64,000 nt of DNA from Saltatorellus ferox (GTDB taxonomy: Bacteria; Planctomycetota; UBA1135; GCA-002686595), in contig CP036434.1 of the NCBI GenBank assembly GCA_007751475.1, forward strand, positions 1,736,001 to 1,800,000. The letters are read 5' to 3'. Below the pieces are notes generated by a model that had not been told where the DNA came from, ran no database searches, and saw only the letters and a list, made by a program, of their open reading frames with translations. Each line of letters begins with the position of its first letter. Within the stretch, counting starts at the first letter, position 1. Made by a program: the position numbers and the translations under genes. Shown here piece by piece: positions 37,581-47,031 of the stretch.

Positions 37581-39079
37581 CCGGTCCGTTCCTCTGGAAT
37601 GGACGATCCACCGGACATCTTCAGGGGCACGGGGGGCCGGTCACCGCTCCAGAATTTCGTCCGCGCGCACCTTCCCGGTTTCCTCGAGGAGTTCGAGGAC
37701 GAGCACGGCGGCCGTTCCCTGCCGCAGTACGTCATCCAGGAATTCGAGGCTCTACTCGAATGCGGCGATCCAGCATTCGGCTTCAGCCGCCTCCGTTGCC
37801 CCTCCTGCGCGACGGACACGATCGTGCCGTTCTCCTGTAAGGGGCGAACCATCTGTTCCTCCTGCGGCGGGCGCCAGATGGCGCAGACGGCCGCGCACAT
37901 CGTCGACAGGGTCTTCCCCGATGTCGATGTGCGCCAGTGGGTGCTCACGGTCCCCAAGCCGCTGCGCCTCGCGATGGCGATGAACGCGGAGCTCTGCCGA
38001 GAGGTCACGCGGGCCCACATTCGCGCGGTGTCTGCGTCCTACAAGCGCCGCGGACAAGTGATCCTGGATCGTCAGCGGCAAGAAATGCAAGGCGACCCAA
38101 AGGGCGACCCAGTGGAAGCGGCAGCTTCCGTTCCTGACTCCCTGGTCCGGGTCCGGCTCGACGTCGGCGCCGTGAACTCGACGCAGCGTTTTGAATCCTC
38201 GTTGGGACTTAACGTACATCAACACTCCCTCTACTTGGATGGAGTCTACGTCACGCGCGGCCCTTTCGATCCGCCCGTGTTCCTGCCCACGGGCCCCCTT
38301 AAGTCGGATGAGGTCGAACGTGTCCACGGTGACGTGATCAAGCGTATCCGTCGCGTGCTGGAGCGCTATGGTCTGTATCCGATTGCGCTCGGCCTTCCGC
38401 CGCGCGCAGGCGACGAGGCACCTGCTGAGTTCGCGGATTCGAGTGAGCATGAGCAGCAGCTTCTCGACTTTGGCGACGCGCGTGATGATGCGTTCTTTCC
38501 AGCCCTGAAGGCGGCCTCGGTGAAGTCGCTGGTGCCCTTCGGCCCAGGTGCTGGGCAGCCGCTCAAACGCCTCATCGACCCTGACCTTGCCAGGGCATTC
38601 CAGTCGTCGGGTTGGGGGAGTCAGTATGTGCCGCCTCCGCTGGTGGTGAACGCCGACGGGTTCTCGTTGCACGCGGCGACGCTTATCCGCAAGGGCCAGC
38701 GGGCGCAGCTGGAGAAGCTCTGCCGCTATGTGACGAGGCCCGCCATCAGTCTCGAGCGCTTCGAGGTGCGTCCCGATGGGATGGTCTCGTGGCTGCTACG
38801 CAAGGCCTGGCGTGATGGGACCAAAGGCTTCGTCATGACGCCGTACCAGTTCATGGCTCGACTGGCGGCGCTCGCGCCGCATCCGCGCGAGCATCAGCTG
38901 ACGTATCAGGGAGTGCTGGCCCCGGCCTCATCATTGCGTGATCTGGTGGTGCCGCGTCCCGTGGTTCGGAAGGAGCCGAAGGAGGTGGACGTCGCCGATG
39001 AAGACGCGGGGAAGAGTGCGGGGGAGCCGTCGAAGGACCAGAGGTACATCCGCTGGGCAGATCTTCTGAAGCGGGTGTT
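37581..39079 (+). mobile_element. IS91 copy B, left part
   Basis: Begins CCGGTCCGTTCC just upstream of the transposase start and lacks the 890-bp left extension of copies A and C. It runs to the TT at 39078-39079 where the serine-recombinase element is inserted. The right part resumes at 42577. Confidence 0.85.
37597..39079 (+). pseudogene. IS91 transposase, copy B, interrupted 5' part
   Basis: MDDPPDIFRGTGG through the zinc fingers, the HQHSLYLDGV motif and LCRYVTRPAIS, nearly identical to copy A, up to RWADLLKRV. After that the frame runs into unrelated sequence (LDHATNYCRCP). The missing C-terminal ~80 codons are at 42577-42817. Confidence 0.85.
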
Positions 39080-39126
39080 GGATCACGCAACCAACTACTG
39101 TCGATGTCCCCGATTCAACGGAGCGA

Positions 39127-39423
39127 TTGACGGTCACTCATCCCTTCCACCCGCGCTCCGGTGAGGAGCTGCGGGTCATCGCCGTTCGGCGAACCGCTGG
39201 CGAAAGCCGGGTCGACTGCTGTGACGGCGCCGGGGTCGTTTTCAGCCTTGTAGTGGCCTGGACCAGCCTCGCCGAGGTGGATCCGTTCGCCCGGGCGAGC
39301 GTGGGGCGGGCGCCGTTCCGCGTCGAGGAGCTGCTCCATGCAGTCGCGCTCGTGGCTGCTCAGCGGCAGGCCGCGCCAGAGCCTGGAGGCTCGAGGGTCG
39401 GCAAGGAGGCGGAAGATGTGTAA
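39127..39423 (+). CDS. DUF5372-family protein
   Basis: About 98 aa from a TTG start. MTVTHPFHPRSGEELRVIAV, then VVAWTSLAEVDPFARASVGR and FRVEELLHAVALV have the pattern of DUF5372: 'VTHPFHPL' at the start, 'WT...DPF' in the middle, 'FRVEDLLEL' near the end. Small proteins of this family occur beside serine recombinases and HTH proteins. Role unknown. Confidence 0.65.
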   Translation: MTVTHPFHPRSGEELRVIAVRRTAGESRVDCCDGAGVVFSLVVAWTSLAEVDPFARASVGRAPFRVEELLHAVALVAAQRQAAPEPGGSRVGKEAEDV

Positions 39424-39611
39424 GTCAAACCCTGCCGCAACTGTAAGGCAAAATATGCCGCTTGCAGATGGCTCGCGCCAGAATGGCAGCGAGACGATTG
39501 TGGTTTTAATTCCACGAAAGTGCTCATTTTCAGCGGAGGGCGTCCTTGAAGTCGCCACCAGGCGCGGCATAGAACTTAAGTCAGTCCTCCAGTTCAAGTG
39601 CCCAGACCACC

Positions 39612-40085
39612 ATGCCAACCCCACCCCCCGACGATCCCAAAGCTGGCGACCTGGGCCGCTGGTCCATCCTCAATCCTCACCCGGAGGCGGTGAGCGACCG
39701 GCTCTTTGCACAGCTCGACTTCTTCGACCCGCGCGACATGCTTCAAGTGAAGTACGAGATGCTCAGGCGGGTCCACGTCGACGGGGACAGCGTTGTCAAG
39801 GCGGCCGCGGACTTCGGGCTTTCGCGACCCGCGTTCTACTCAACCCTGGCCGAGTTCGAGCGTGCGGGCATGGCCGGGCTGCTGCCCAAGAAGCGCGGCC
39901 CGAAAGGTGCTCGCAAGGTGACGGCTCCCGTCCTTGCGCTCCTGCGCGAGTTGCTGGCGGAGGACAAGCACCTCACCGGTGCGAAACTGGCCGACGAGGT
40001 GCAGGCGCGGCTTGGCCTGCGGCTTCACGTACGAACGATCGAGCGAGCCGTGGCCCACGAGGGCTTGCGAAAAAAGCCCCGCTGA
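39612..40085 (+). CDS. Helix-turn-helix protein of the recombinase element
   Basis: 157 aa. Two winged-helix/HTH-like halves: VKAAADFGLSRPAFYSTLAE (about residues 60-85) and LTGAKLADEVQARLGLRLHV followed by RTIERAVAHEGL (about 120-155), with a basic linker (LLPKKRGPKGARK). Resembles the HTH_29/transposase-like DNA-binding proteins found just upstream of large serine recombinases. It may regulate the element or act as a directionality factor; that is inference. Confidence 0.7.
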   Translation: MPTPPPDDPKAGDLGRWSILNPHPEAVSDRLFAQLDFFDPRDMLQVKYEMLRRVHVDGDSVVKAAADFGLSRPAFYSTLAEFERAGMAGLLPKKRGPKGARKVTAPVLALLRELLAEDKHLTGAKLADEVQARLGLRLHVRTIERAVAHEGLRKKPR

Positions 40086-40147
40086 TCCCCGTTCTGTACT
40101 CGACGGGCGGTCCTGACGGCCCGAAGGCGGAGGGAAGTGAGATCGAG

Positions 40148-40492
40148 GTGGGCCTCGCGCATGCGTACGAGGAGATTCGTCGTTCCGTCCTGATGGAGGC
40201 TTCGGAACCGGCGAATATGCCGGGCGGCGAGGACTCGTCGGTGCGAGCGATCGAAGTCAGCCGCATGACGGTCCTGCGCTCTCGGCGCATTCTGCAGGTT
40301 CGCGGATCGGCGGCCTGGATCGCTTTCATGCGCCCGGAACTCGCGGCCGCTGCTTCGGTGGCGAGCCCGGAGACTGCGCGCGCAGAAGCGCCGCGCCCGC
40401 GCCTCGTCGGCGCGCGATATGAGCAAGTGGAGTTGCTGAACTTGTTGGCAACTCTGGTCATCGATTCACAGATTCGGAGGGTCCCGTCATGA
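40148..40492 (+). CDS. Small ORF upstream of the serine recombinase
   Basis: An open frame from a GTG at 40148 (or ATG 40193) encodes about 114 aa (VGLAHAYEEIRRSVLMEASE ... LRSRRILQVRGSAAWIAFMRP ... LLNLLATLVIDSQIRRVPS). Its TGA overlaps the recombinase ATG by 4 bp, which supports coupling. No family recognised. Confidence 0.5.
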   Translation: MGLAHAYEEIRRSVLMEASEPANMPGGEDSSVRAIEVSRMTVLRSRRILQVRGSAAWIAFMRPELAAAASVASPETARAEAPRPRLVGARYEQVELLNLLATLVIDSQIRRVPS

Positions 40493-42564
40493 CGAACGCA
40501 TCCACACGCGTCACCGCTCACCATCTCAGCCGCAACGCCTACCTCTACGTCCGTCAGTCCACGCTCCGCCAGGTGGTCGAGAATGGCGAGAGCACCCAGC
40601 GACAATACAATCTCGCGGACAGAGCGGTCGCGCACGGCTGGCGTCAAGAGCAGGTCATCACCATCGACTGCGATCTCGGGCAGTCGGCCGCTGGAACGGC
40701 CGATCGTCAAGGGTTCCAGGAGCTTGTCAAGGAAGTCGGGCTAGGTCACGCCGGGATCGTGCTCGGGCTCGAAGTGTCCCGTCTCGCCCGAAACTCCAGC
40801 GACTGGCATCGACTGCTGGAGATCTGCGCGCTTTCGAGCACGCTCATCCTGGACGAGGATGGCGTGTACGACCCGTCCTGCTTCAACGATCGTCTTCTGC
40901 TCGGGCTGAAAGGGACCATGAGTGAAGCGGAACTGCACGTGCTCAGGGCGCGACTCCGCGGCGGGATCTTGAACAAGGCGAAACGGGGGGAACTCTGCCA
41001 GAAGCTGCCCATTGGCTACGTGCGCGATGGGTCGAGCAAAGTGGTCTTCGATCCGGATGGAGAGATCCGCGAACGCGTCCAGCATCTGTTCGACACGTTC
41101 GCTCGACTCGGGTCCGCAGCTGCCACCGCGAAGGAGTTCCAGAGAGCGCGCCTCGACTTCCCCGCACGATTGAATCGACGTGGAGGGCTGGTGGAGCTCG
41201 TCTGGAATCCGCTGACCGCGATTCGCACGCTCCAGATCTTGCACAACCCGATCTACTCGGGCGCGTACGTCTATGGTCGGTACGGCGAACGGCCAGGGCC
41301 GACTGGAACGAAGAGGCGAGTGGTCCTTCCGCGGTCGGAGTGGCTCGTGACTCTGCCGGGCTCGCACCCGGGCTACATCACCTGGGACGAGTACCTGCGG
41401 AACCAGGAGACGATTCGAAAGAACGGCCTCGCCTACGGCGTGGACCGTCGCACGCTGACGCCGCGGGAGGGGCCGGCTCTGCTGCAGGGCATCCTCCTCT
41501 GTGGCAAGTGCGGGCAAAGAATGTGGGTTCACTACGACGGCAGGAAGGAAGGGAAGGTGCCGATCTACGAGTGTCGTTCCGCGCACAGCCAAGGAGCGTC
41601 CGAGGTCTGTCAGCGCATGCACGGGAAGGCGATCGATGAAGCGATGGGTCAGCTTCTTCTGGGAGAGCTCACTCCCGAGGCGATCGAGCTGTGCCTTGCT
41701 GTGCAAGAGCAGGTCCGAGAGCGGGCAGGCGACGACGACCGTCAGCTCAAGCTGCGAGTGCAGCGCGCGGAGTATGAGGCGAACCTGTCGCGGTCACGCT
41801 ACCTCCAGGTTGACCCGTCGAATCGGCTCGTAGCCGACTCACTGGAAGCGGACTGGAACGAGAAGCTCCGTGCGCTTCGGGTCGCGCAGGAGGATCGCAA
41901 GCAGGGGGCATCGAAGAGCCCTCGCAGGATCGAGACGGAGCAGCGCGCTGAGCTGCTGGGACTTCCCGATGGCTTTGCGGCACTCTGGGCCGATCCCTCC
42001 ACGGCGCATCAGACGAAGAAGCGTCTGGTGCGGCTCTTGGTGGACGACGTCACGCTGGTTCGGGGCGAAGACATCCTCGTTCAGGTGCGACTGAAGGGCG
42101 GCGCGGAGCGGTCTTTCCGGCTCCCCGTGCCCCTGTGTGCGTTCGAACTTCGGCGGACGCCCGCCGAGGTCGTCCGTCTTGTCGACGAGCTCCTGGGAAG
42201 CCATACGCGACTGGGAGTCGTCGCGGAGCTGAGAGCACGCGGAGTACGCACCGGGGCCGGTGATGAATTCACGAGTGAGAGCGTCCAACATCTCATCCAG
42301 GCCTATGGACTGAAGCCGTATCGGGTTCGACTTGTCGATCAAGGCATGCTGTCGCGCGCCCAGGCGGCTGCGCGACTGGGCGTCTCGGTCAGCACCGCGC
42401 AGGACCTTCACCGGAGCGGTCAGCTCACCGGGATCGTCGCGGATGACAAGGGGACTTGGATGTACGATGCAGGCGATGTCGAGCGCCTGACCGAAGCTCG
42501 AAGCGAGGCGAAGAACGCACTGAAGGCATCAATCGTGAGAAGCAGGACATCGGCAGCAGTATGA
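40489..42564 (+). CDS. Large serine recombinase
   Basis: 691 aa. Resolvase catalytic domain (residues about 15-160) with NAYLYVRQSTLRQV, the Ser of YVRQS being the expected nucleophile, and VLGLEVSRLARNSSDWHRLL; recombinase domain with LPIGYVRDG and TLQILHNPIYSGAYVYGR; zinc ribbon GILLCGKCGQRMWVHYDGR ... CQRMHGK; a long coiled coil (about 400-470); and a C-terminal HTH (AQAAARLGVSVSTAQDLH ... GTWMYDAGDVERL). It integrates and excises the element by a 2-bp staggered cut. Confidence 0.93.
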   Translation: MTNASTRVTAHHLSRNAYLYVRQSTLRQVVENGESTQRQYNLADRAVAHGWRQEQVITIDCDLGQSAAGTADRQGFQELVKEVGLGHAGIVLGLEVSRLARNSSDWHRLLEICALSSTLILDEDGVYDPSCFNDRLLLGLKGTMSEAELHVLRARLRGGILNKAKRGELCQKLPIGYVRDGSSKVVFDPDGEIRERVQHLFDTFARLGSAAATAKEFQRARLDFPARLNRRGGLVELVWNPLTAIRTLQILHNPIYSGAYVYGRYGERPGPTGTKRRVVLPRSEWLVTLPGSHPGYITWDEYLRNQETIRKNGLAYGVDRRTLTPREGPALLQGILLCGKCGQRMWVHYDGRKEGKVPIYECRSAHSQGASEVCQRMHGKAIDEAMGQLLLGELTPEAIELCLAVQEQVRERAGDDDRQLKLRVQRAEYEANLSRSRYLQVDPSNRLVADSLEADWNEKLRALRVAQEDRKQGASKSPRRIETEQRAELLGLPDGFAALWADPSTAHQTKKRLVRLLVDDVTLVRGEDILVQVRLKGGAERSFRLPVPLCAFELRRTPAEVVRLVDELLGSHTRLGVVAELRARGVRTGAGDEFTSESVQHLIQAYGLKPYRVRLVDQGMLSRAQAAARLGVSVSTAQDLHRSGQLTGIVADDKGTWMYDAGDVERLTEARSEAKNALKASIVRSRTSAAV

Positions 42565-42576
42565 CTACAACTCCTT

Positions 42577-43085
42577 TTCGGAAGATGTTCTCAGCTGCCC
42601 GCGCTGCCGCGGGCGCAGGCACATGATCTCCGTGATCACAGATCGGGAGATTGCGCGGAGGGTGCTGGAGGGAGTGAGAGCGGCGGCGAGGAGATCATCT
42701 GACTCACTGGGTGGGGGAGACCCATCATCGCCAGGGCCGAGCCGTTCCCCACCGGCCCAATCTGAGGTCCGAATACCGATGCCGCCTCGGCAGGGGCGGC
42801 TGGACTTCGGGAAGTAGGGCGCTGCGGAAGAGCGGCGCGCGGGCTATCGGGCTCGGTGAAATGAGATCAGCCAGCACTCTTGGGGAGGGTGCTGGCTGCA
42901 GTTCGTGGTGAAGCGAACCGGTGGTGCCGTTCGGAGAGGGGGAAATCGGGCGAGTTCGGCTCAGCGAAGAGCCCGCCGGCCGTCAGGGCGCTCCCGCGTG
43001 GCCCGCGAGGCTGGGGTTAGCGAAGAATCGGGCCTCGGGCTACGGTGACTGGGGTGTCGAAACCCCGCTTGGAAGTCCTATCCGT
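42577..43085 (+). mobile_element. IS91 copy B, right part with oriIS
   Basis: Resumes with transposase codons SEDVLSCPRCRGRRHMISVI to the stop at 42817 (pseudogene 3' part), then the 9-bp-stem hairpin (CAGCCAGCA / TGCTGGCTG) and the GGGGT / ACCCC origin hairpin with CTTGGAAGTCCTATCCGT ending at 43085. Its transposase tail differs more from copy A than the fragment at 28410 does. Confidence 0.88.
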
Positions 43086-43426
43086 CGTCCAGCCTCGCCG
43101 CCAACGACCTCACGTTCCGCGTCACCGGCCTGCCGCCCGCGTCGTTCGGTCTCTACTTCTATGGCCCCGAGGTCACGAACGTCCGCTCGGGCAACGGCTA
43201 TCTCTGCGTGGGCGGATCGCTCTTCCGACTGCCCGTCGCCCAGGCGAGCGCGGCCGGCGTGCTCACGCTGAACGTGGATTCGAGCGTGCCGCCGATGGCC
43301 ACCGGCGTCGGCGAGGTGGCGGCCGGGACGACCTGGGCGTTCCAGTGCTGGTACCGCGACGTGGGCGGCCCGCTGGGGGCCCCGCACAACTTCTCGAGCG
43401 CGCTATCGGTTCAGTTTCGCCTCTAG
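43086..43426 (+). pseudogene. 3' remnant of a secreted protein with the conserved C-terminal domain
   Basis: Frame SSLAANDLTFRVTGLPPASF ... GNGYLCVGGSLFRLPVAQ ... GTTWAFQCWYRDVGGPLGAP ... NFSSALSVQFRL then TAG. It matches the second half of the C-terminal domain of the genes at 20806 and 22714. The first half (YC..NSTG) is missing at the IS91 edge. It could be the lost end of the FG-GAP gene at 35322, but direct rejoining does not keep the frame. Confidence 0.65.
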
Positions 43427-43589
43427 CAGCCCGTTGAGAAACAGCGGTTCACGCAGTAGTGCTCTCCGGCCCCGAATCAAGGCGAAGTAACTTCCCCATG
43501 GTTGGATGCCATTTGGATGGTTACTTCAACGCAGAGTCGGGGCCGGAGAGCGCTGCTGCGTGGATCGCTGTTTTTCAACGGGCTGCTAG
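43423..43589. mobile_element. Palindromic MITE-like element (167 bp)
   Basis: Outer arms begin CTAGCAGCCCGTTGA and end with TCAACGGGCTGCTAG; pairing extends through ACAGCG, CACGCAG and CTCTCCGGCCCCGA to inner GAAGTAAC / GTTACTTC, about 70 bp per arm. Left CTAG overlaps the TAG stop of the preceding gene remnant. No coding capacity. Confidence 0.75.
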
Positions 43590-44822
43590 TGCCCTGCGGC
43601 AAAAGTTCGTCGAAATAGTTTTACAGTGCCGCTACTTGGCCTTGCTGCCGCGTTTCGCCTTCTCGGCGCGGAGCGCGCCAGCCTTCGCGGTGTAGCGCTT
43701 CAGGCTGTCGAGGATCTGGTCAGCTGTCTTCTTCCAAACGAATGGTCTGGGATCCGAGTTGTGATCATCGAGAAATACGCGGATGTCCTTCTCGAGCGCA
43801 GTGACGGACTGGTGATTGCCTCGCTTCGTCACGCGGCGTTCGACGATCGAGAAGAAGCTCTCCACGAGATTGAGCCATGACGAGCTTGTCGGGGTGAAGT
43901 GCATGTGGAAGCGCGGGTGACGCAGGAGCCATCGCTTGACCTCAGGGGTCTTGTGCGTGGCGTAGTTGTCCAAGACGAGGTGGAGCTCCAGGTCCGCTGG
44001 AACGGCGCTGTCGATCTCGCCGAGGAACCTGATGAACTCGCTGGCACGGTGCCGCCTGAAGGTCTTACCAATGACTCGTCCCGTTGCGATATCAAGGGCG
44101 GCGAATAGTGAAGTCGTCCCGTTGCGTGAGTAGGTGGCAGTGCGGCGATCGGGATGCGTCGGCTGCATCGGAAGCAGCGGCTGAGAGCGCTCTAGGGCCT
44201 GCATTTGCGACTTCTCGTCGACACAGAGGACCAGTGCGTTGTCCGGTGGCGACATGTACAGCCCGACGACATCGCGGACCTTCTCAACGAAATATGGGTC
44301 CTTCGACAGAGAGAAACTCTCCGTACGATGAGGCTGCAACCCGAACGCACGCCAGACCCTCTGCACCGCTGTTGGCGAAACTCCGAGCTGCTCAGCGAGC
44401 ATCCTGGAGGACCAATGCGTTGCGGCCTTCGGGTCCTTGTGCAGGGTGGTGTCGACGATCTTTTCAACGTCGCGATCCGACACCGAGCGCGGCCTGCCAC
44501 TGCGGAAGTCGTCCGAGAGGCCTTCGAGCCGAGAGTCAATGAAGCGTTTCCGCCACTTGCCGACGGTTTGATTCGTGATGCCCAGCCGCTCGGCTACCTG
44601 GATGTTCTCCAACCCTTTGGCACACTCGAGGATGATGCGCGCGCGCTCCGCAACCACAACGCCGACGTTCCTCCTTCGCGCCAGTCGCTGAAGCTCCGCC
44701 TTCTCCTCGGTCGTCAACACTAGTTCCGCCTTCGGTCGTCCCATTGTTCGTGCCATGCTCGCACATACGCATCGGCCTTGAAACGGTGAAAACTATTTCG
44801 ACGAACTTTTGCCGCGGGGCAC
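43589..44822 (-). mobile_element. IS630-family insertion sequence
   Basis: 1234 bp with 33-bp terminal inverted repeats (GTGCCCTGCGGCAAAAGTTC... left; GTGCCCCGCGGCAAAAGTTC... right after complementing) flanked by TA on both sides (43587-43588 and 44823-44824), the target duplication of IS630/Tc1 elements. It landed in the right end of the MITE-like element. Confidence 0.92.
43632..44756 (-). CDS. IS630-family transposase
   Basis: 374 aa, one uninterrupted frame. N-terminal HTH (AERLGITNQTVGKWRKRFID) with a second winged part (SSRMLAEQLGVSPTAVQRVW); DDE catalytic core with LVLCVDEKSQMQALER, HLVLDNYATHKTPEV and SSWLNLVESFFSIVERR. Appears intact. It may also act on related ends nearby. Confidence 0.95.
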   Translation of the reverse strand: MARTMGRPKAELVLTTEEKAELQRLARRRNVGVVVAERARIILECAKGLENIQVAERLGITNQTVGKWRKRFIDSRLEGLSDDFRSGRPRSVSDRDVEKIVDTTLHKDPKAATHWSSRMLAEQLGVSPTAVQRVWRAFGLQPHRTESFSLSKDPYFVEKVRDVVGLYMSPPDNALVLCVDEKSQMQALERSQPLLPMQPTHPDRRTATYSRNGTTSLFAALDIATGRVIGKTFRRHRASEFIRFLGEIDSAVPADLELHLVLDNYATHKTPEVKRWLLRHPRFHMHFTPTSSSWLNLVESFFSIVERRVTKRGNHQSVTALEKDIRVFLDDHNSDPRPFVWKKTADQILDSLKRYTAKAGALRAEKAKRGSKAK

Positions 44823-44824
44823 TA

Positions 44825-44995
44825 GTGCCCCGAATCAGAAGTTCGTCGCATTAGTTTCAGTCTGTTTCGTTTCGTGGCAAGGCGTCCGAACCGCAGTGCG
44901 TAGCAGTAGTTCCGTCCAAGGTTCGGCAACGCAGCTACGGGGCGAAACAGGCGAAACAGGCGAAACCAATTCGACGAACTTCTGATTCGGGACAC
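44825..44995. mobile_element. IS630-related MITE (171 bp)
   Basis: Ends GTGCCCCGAATCAGAAGTTC... and, complemented, GTGTCCCGAATCAGAAGTTC..., sharing GTGCCC and AAGTTCGTCG with the IS630 ends. No coding capacity. Its left TA is the right TA of the IS630 copy. The 210 bp from here to the permease start hold no feature I can support. Confidence 0.7.
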
Positions 44996-45206
44996 CCGAC
45001 CCCAATGGCATCAAAGCCAGGGCCCGATCGGGCGAGGGGGTCAGCGATCGCTCCCTGCCCGCTGAACAGGATTCACACCAGGGCAGCATTCCCGTTGCTT
45101 CGAGGCACTCCGACGTTTGGCGAGACGTTACCGTGGAGGGAGACGAGACCGGGCACGTTCTTCCATGGACCACCTGTCGAGCGTCGGCATGTAACGTTTT
45201 CTGCCC

Positions 45207-47008
45207 TTGAGTCCACAAGCCGCATTCTGCCTCGCCGTCCTCGCGGTCATTCTTACGGCGCTCGTTCGTAGTCGAATTCCCCCGGATGTGATCCTGCTGG
45301 GCGGCTTGACGCTGCTGCTCGCGGTGCCGATGCCCGCGCCTTCCGGTGGCTGGCGCATTGGCGTTCTGGACGCTCACGAGGCCCTCGCGGGGCTTTCGAA
45401 CCCGGGCTGGTCACCGTGGGCGCGCTCTTCATCGTCGCGGCGGGGGTGCGGGAAACAGGCGTGATCGACGCGATCGCGCGGGGGGCCCTGGGATCGCCGC
45501 GGACGCTGCGAAGCGCGCTCCTGAGGATCATGATTCCGGTGATCGGCTTCAGCGCCTTCCTGAACAACACGCCGGTCGTCGCCATGCTGATCCCGGCCGT
45601 CCGGGACTGGGCGCGCAAGCTGGGGATCGCGCCGTCGAAGCTGATGCTGCCCCTGTCGTACGCGGCGATCCTCGGCGGCACCTGCACGCTGATCGGTACG
45701 AGCACGAACCTCGTGGTCAGCGGACTCGTCGAACAGCAAACCTCGCTCGGCCGGCTCGGGATCTTCGACATCGCGTGGCTCGGTGTGCCGTGTGCGCTGG
45801 TGGGGGCGGCGTTCGTCATCTTCGCCGGCCCGAAGCTTCTGCCCGACCGCGGCTCCGCGACCAGTAGCCTGCACGATGTTCGAGAGTACACCGCGGAGAT
45901 GATGGTGCCCGAGGGGTCGCCGCTCATGGGGCGAACCGTCGAGGGCGCAGGACTGCGTTCCCTGCCGAGGGCCTACCTGGTGGAGATCGAGAGGGAAGGC
46001 CACCTGATCATGGCTCCCGGGCCGACTCAGCTCCTTCGGGAAGGGGACCGCCTGGTGTTCACGGGCGTCGTGGAGTCCATCAAGGAACTGCAGACCGTTC
46101 GGGGGCTGCTCCCGGCCACGAATCAGATCTTCAAGCTCGACGAGGCCCGGCACAACCGGAGTCTCGTCGAGGCCGTCGTCTCCACGACCAGCCCGCTGGT
46201 CGGCAGGACGGTCAAGATCGCGCGCTTTCGGACCCTCTACAACGCCGTCATCATCGCGGTCGCTCGCAACGGCGAGCGAGTCCGCGGCCAGGTCGGCGAG
46301 ATCGTCATGCAGCCGGGGGACACGCTGCTCCTCGAGGCCCGCAGTCAATTCGTCGAGCATCATCGCAACAACCGGGACTTCTTCCTCGTGAGCCAGCTCG
46401 AGGACTCCAGCTCGCGTCGGCACCAGCACGCGACGTCCGCGATTCTGATCATCGCGGCGATGGTGCTCGCCTCCGCGACCGGCGTGCTCTCCATGCTGCA
46501 CGCGTCGATGCTGGCGGCGGGCCTGATGTTGATCGCGCGCTGTACCTCCGTCCAGGCGGCCCGTGACAGCGTGGACTGGAGCGCCCTGCTCGTCATCGCG
46601 TCCGCTTTTGGCATCGGCACGGCGATCGAGAAGAGCGGCCTCGCATCCGTGGCGGTGGAAGGCCTCATGGGCGTGGCGGGAGGCAGCCCGCTGGCGGTCC
46701 TCGCTGCGATGTACCTCGTCACGACGGTGCTGACCGAGCTAATCTCGAACAATGCCGCGGTGGCCCTGGTCTTCCCGGTCGCGATCGGATCCGCGGAACG
46801 CCTGGGCGTTCACCTCGAGCCGTTCATCTACTCGTTGATGATGGCCGGATCTGCGAGCTTCTGCACGCCCATCGGCTATCAGACCAACATGATGGTGATG
46901 GGCCCCGGTGGGTATCGCTTCGCGGACTACCTGCGGATCGGCGCCCCCCTGAACCTCGGACTGGGCGTCATCACGATCGTGCTCGCGCCGCTGATCTGGC
47001 CCTTCTGA
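45207..47008 (+). pseudogene. SLC13-type permease with two RCK_C domains, frameshifted
   Basis: From a TTG start the first ~67 codons (LVRSRIPPDVILLGGLTLLL ... DAHEALAGLSNPG) are in one frame. At about 45405-45409 a single missing C shifts it; the second frame continues VTVGALFIVAAGVRETGVID with NTPVVAMLIP, GTSTNLVVSG, two TrkA-C/RCK_C domains (PLMGRTVEGAGL ... GDRLVFTG and PLVGRTVKIARF ... GDTLLLEA) and NNAAVALVFPVAI. The family imports divalent anions or exports small anions across the inner membrane. Adding one base gives a normal ~600-residue protein, so a sequencing error and a recent mutation are both possible. Confidence 0.8.
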
Positions 47009-47031
47009 GGGATTCGCGGTACCCTCCCTAC

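Larger units (their letters stand above)
39080..42576 (+). mobile_element. Serine-recombinase mobile element (3.5 kb) nested in IS91
   Basis: Left junction GCGGGTG-TT-GGATCACG and right junction AACTCC-TT-TTCGGAAG share a TT. Removing 39080-42576 gives GCGGGTGTTTTCGGAAGATG and restores transposase residues KRVFSEDVLSCPRC in frame. It carries four plus-strand genes ending only about 10 bp before the right junction. A 2-bp crossover core is characteristic of large serine recombinases. Confidence 0.85.

Noticed and set aside
35322..39164. FG-GAP protein fused to a transposase as one 1280-aa gene
   Set aside because: The junction is exactly the left end of IS91 copy B; the frame continuity is accidental.
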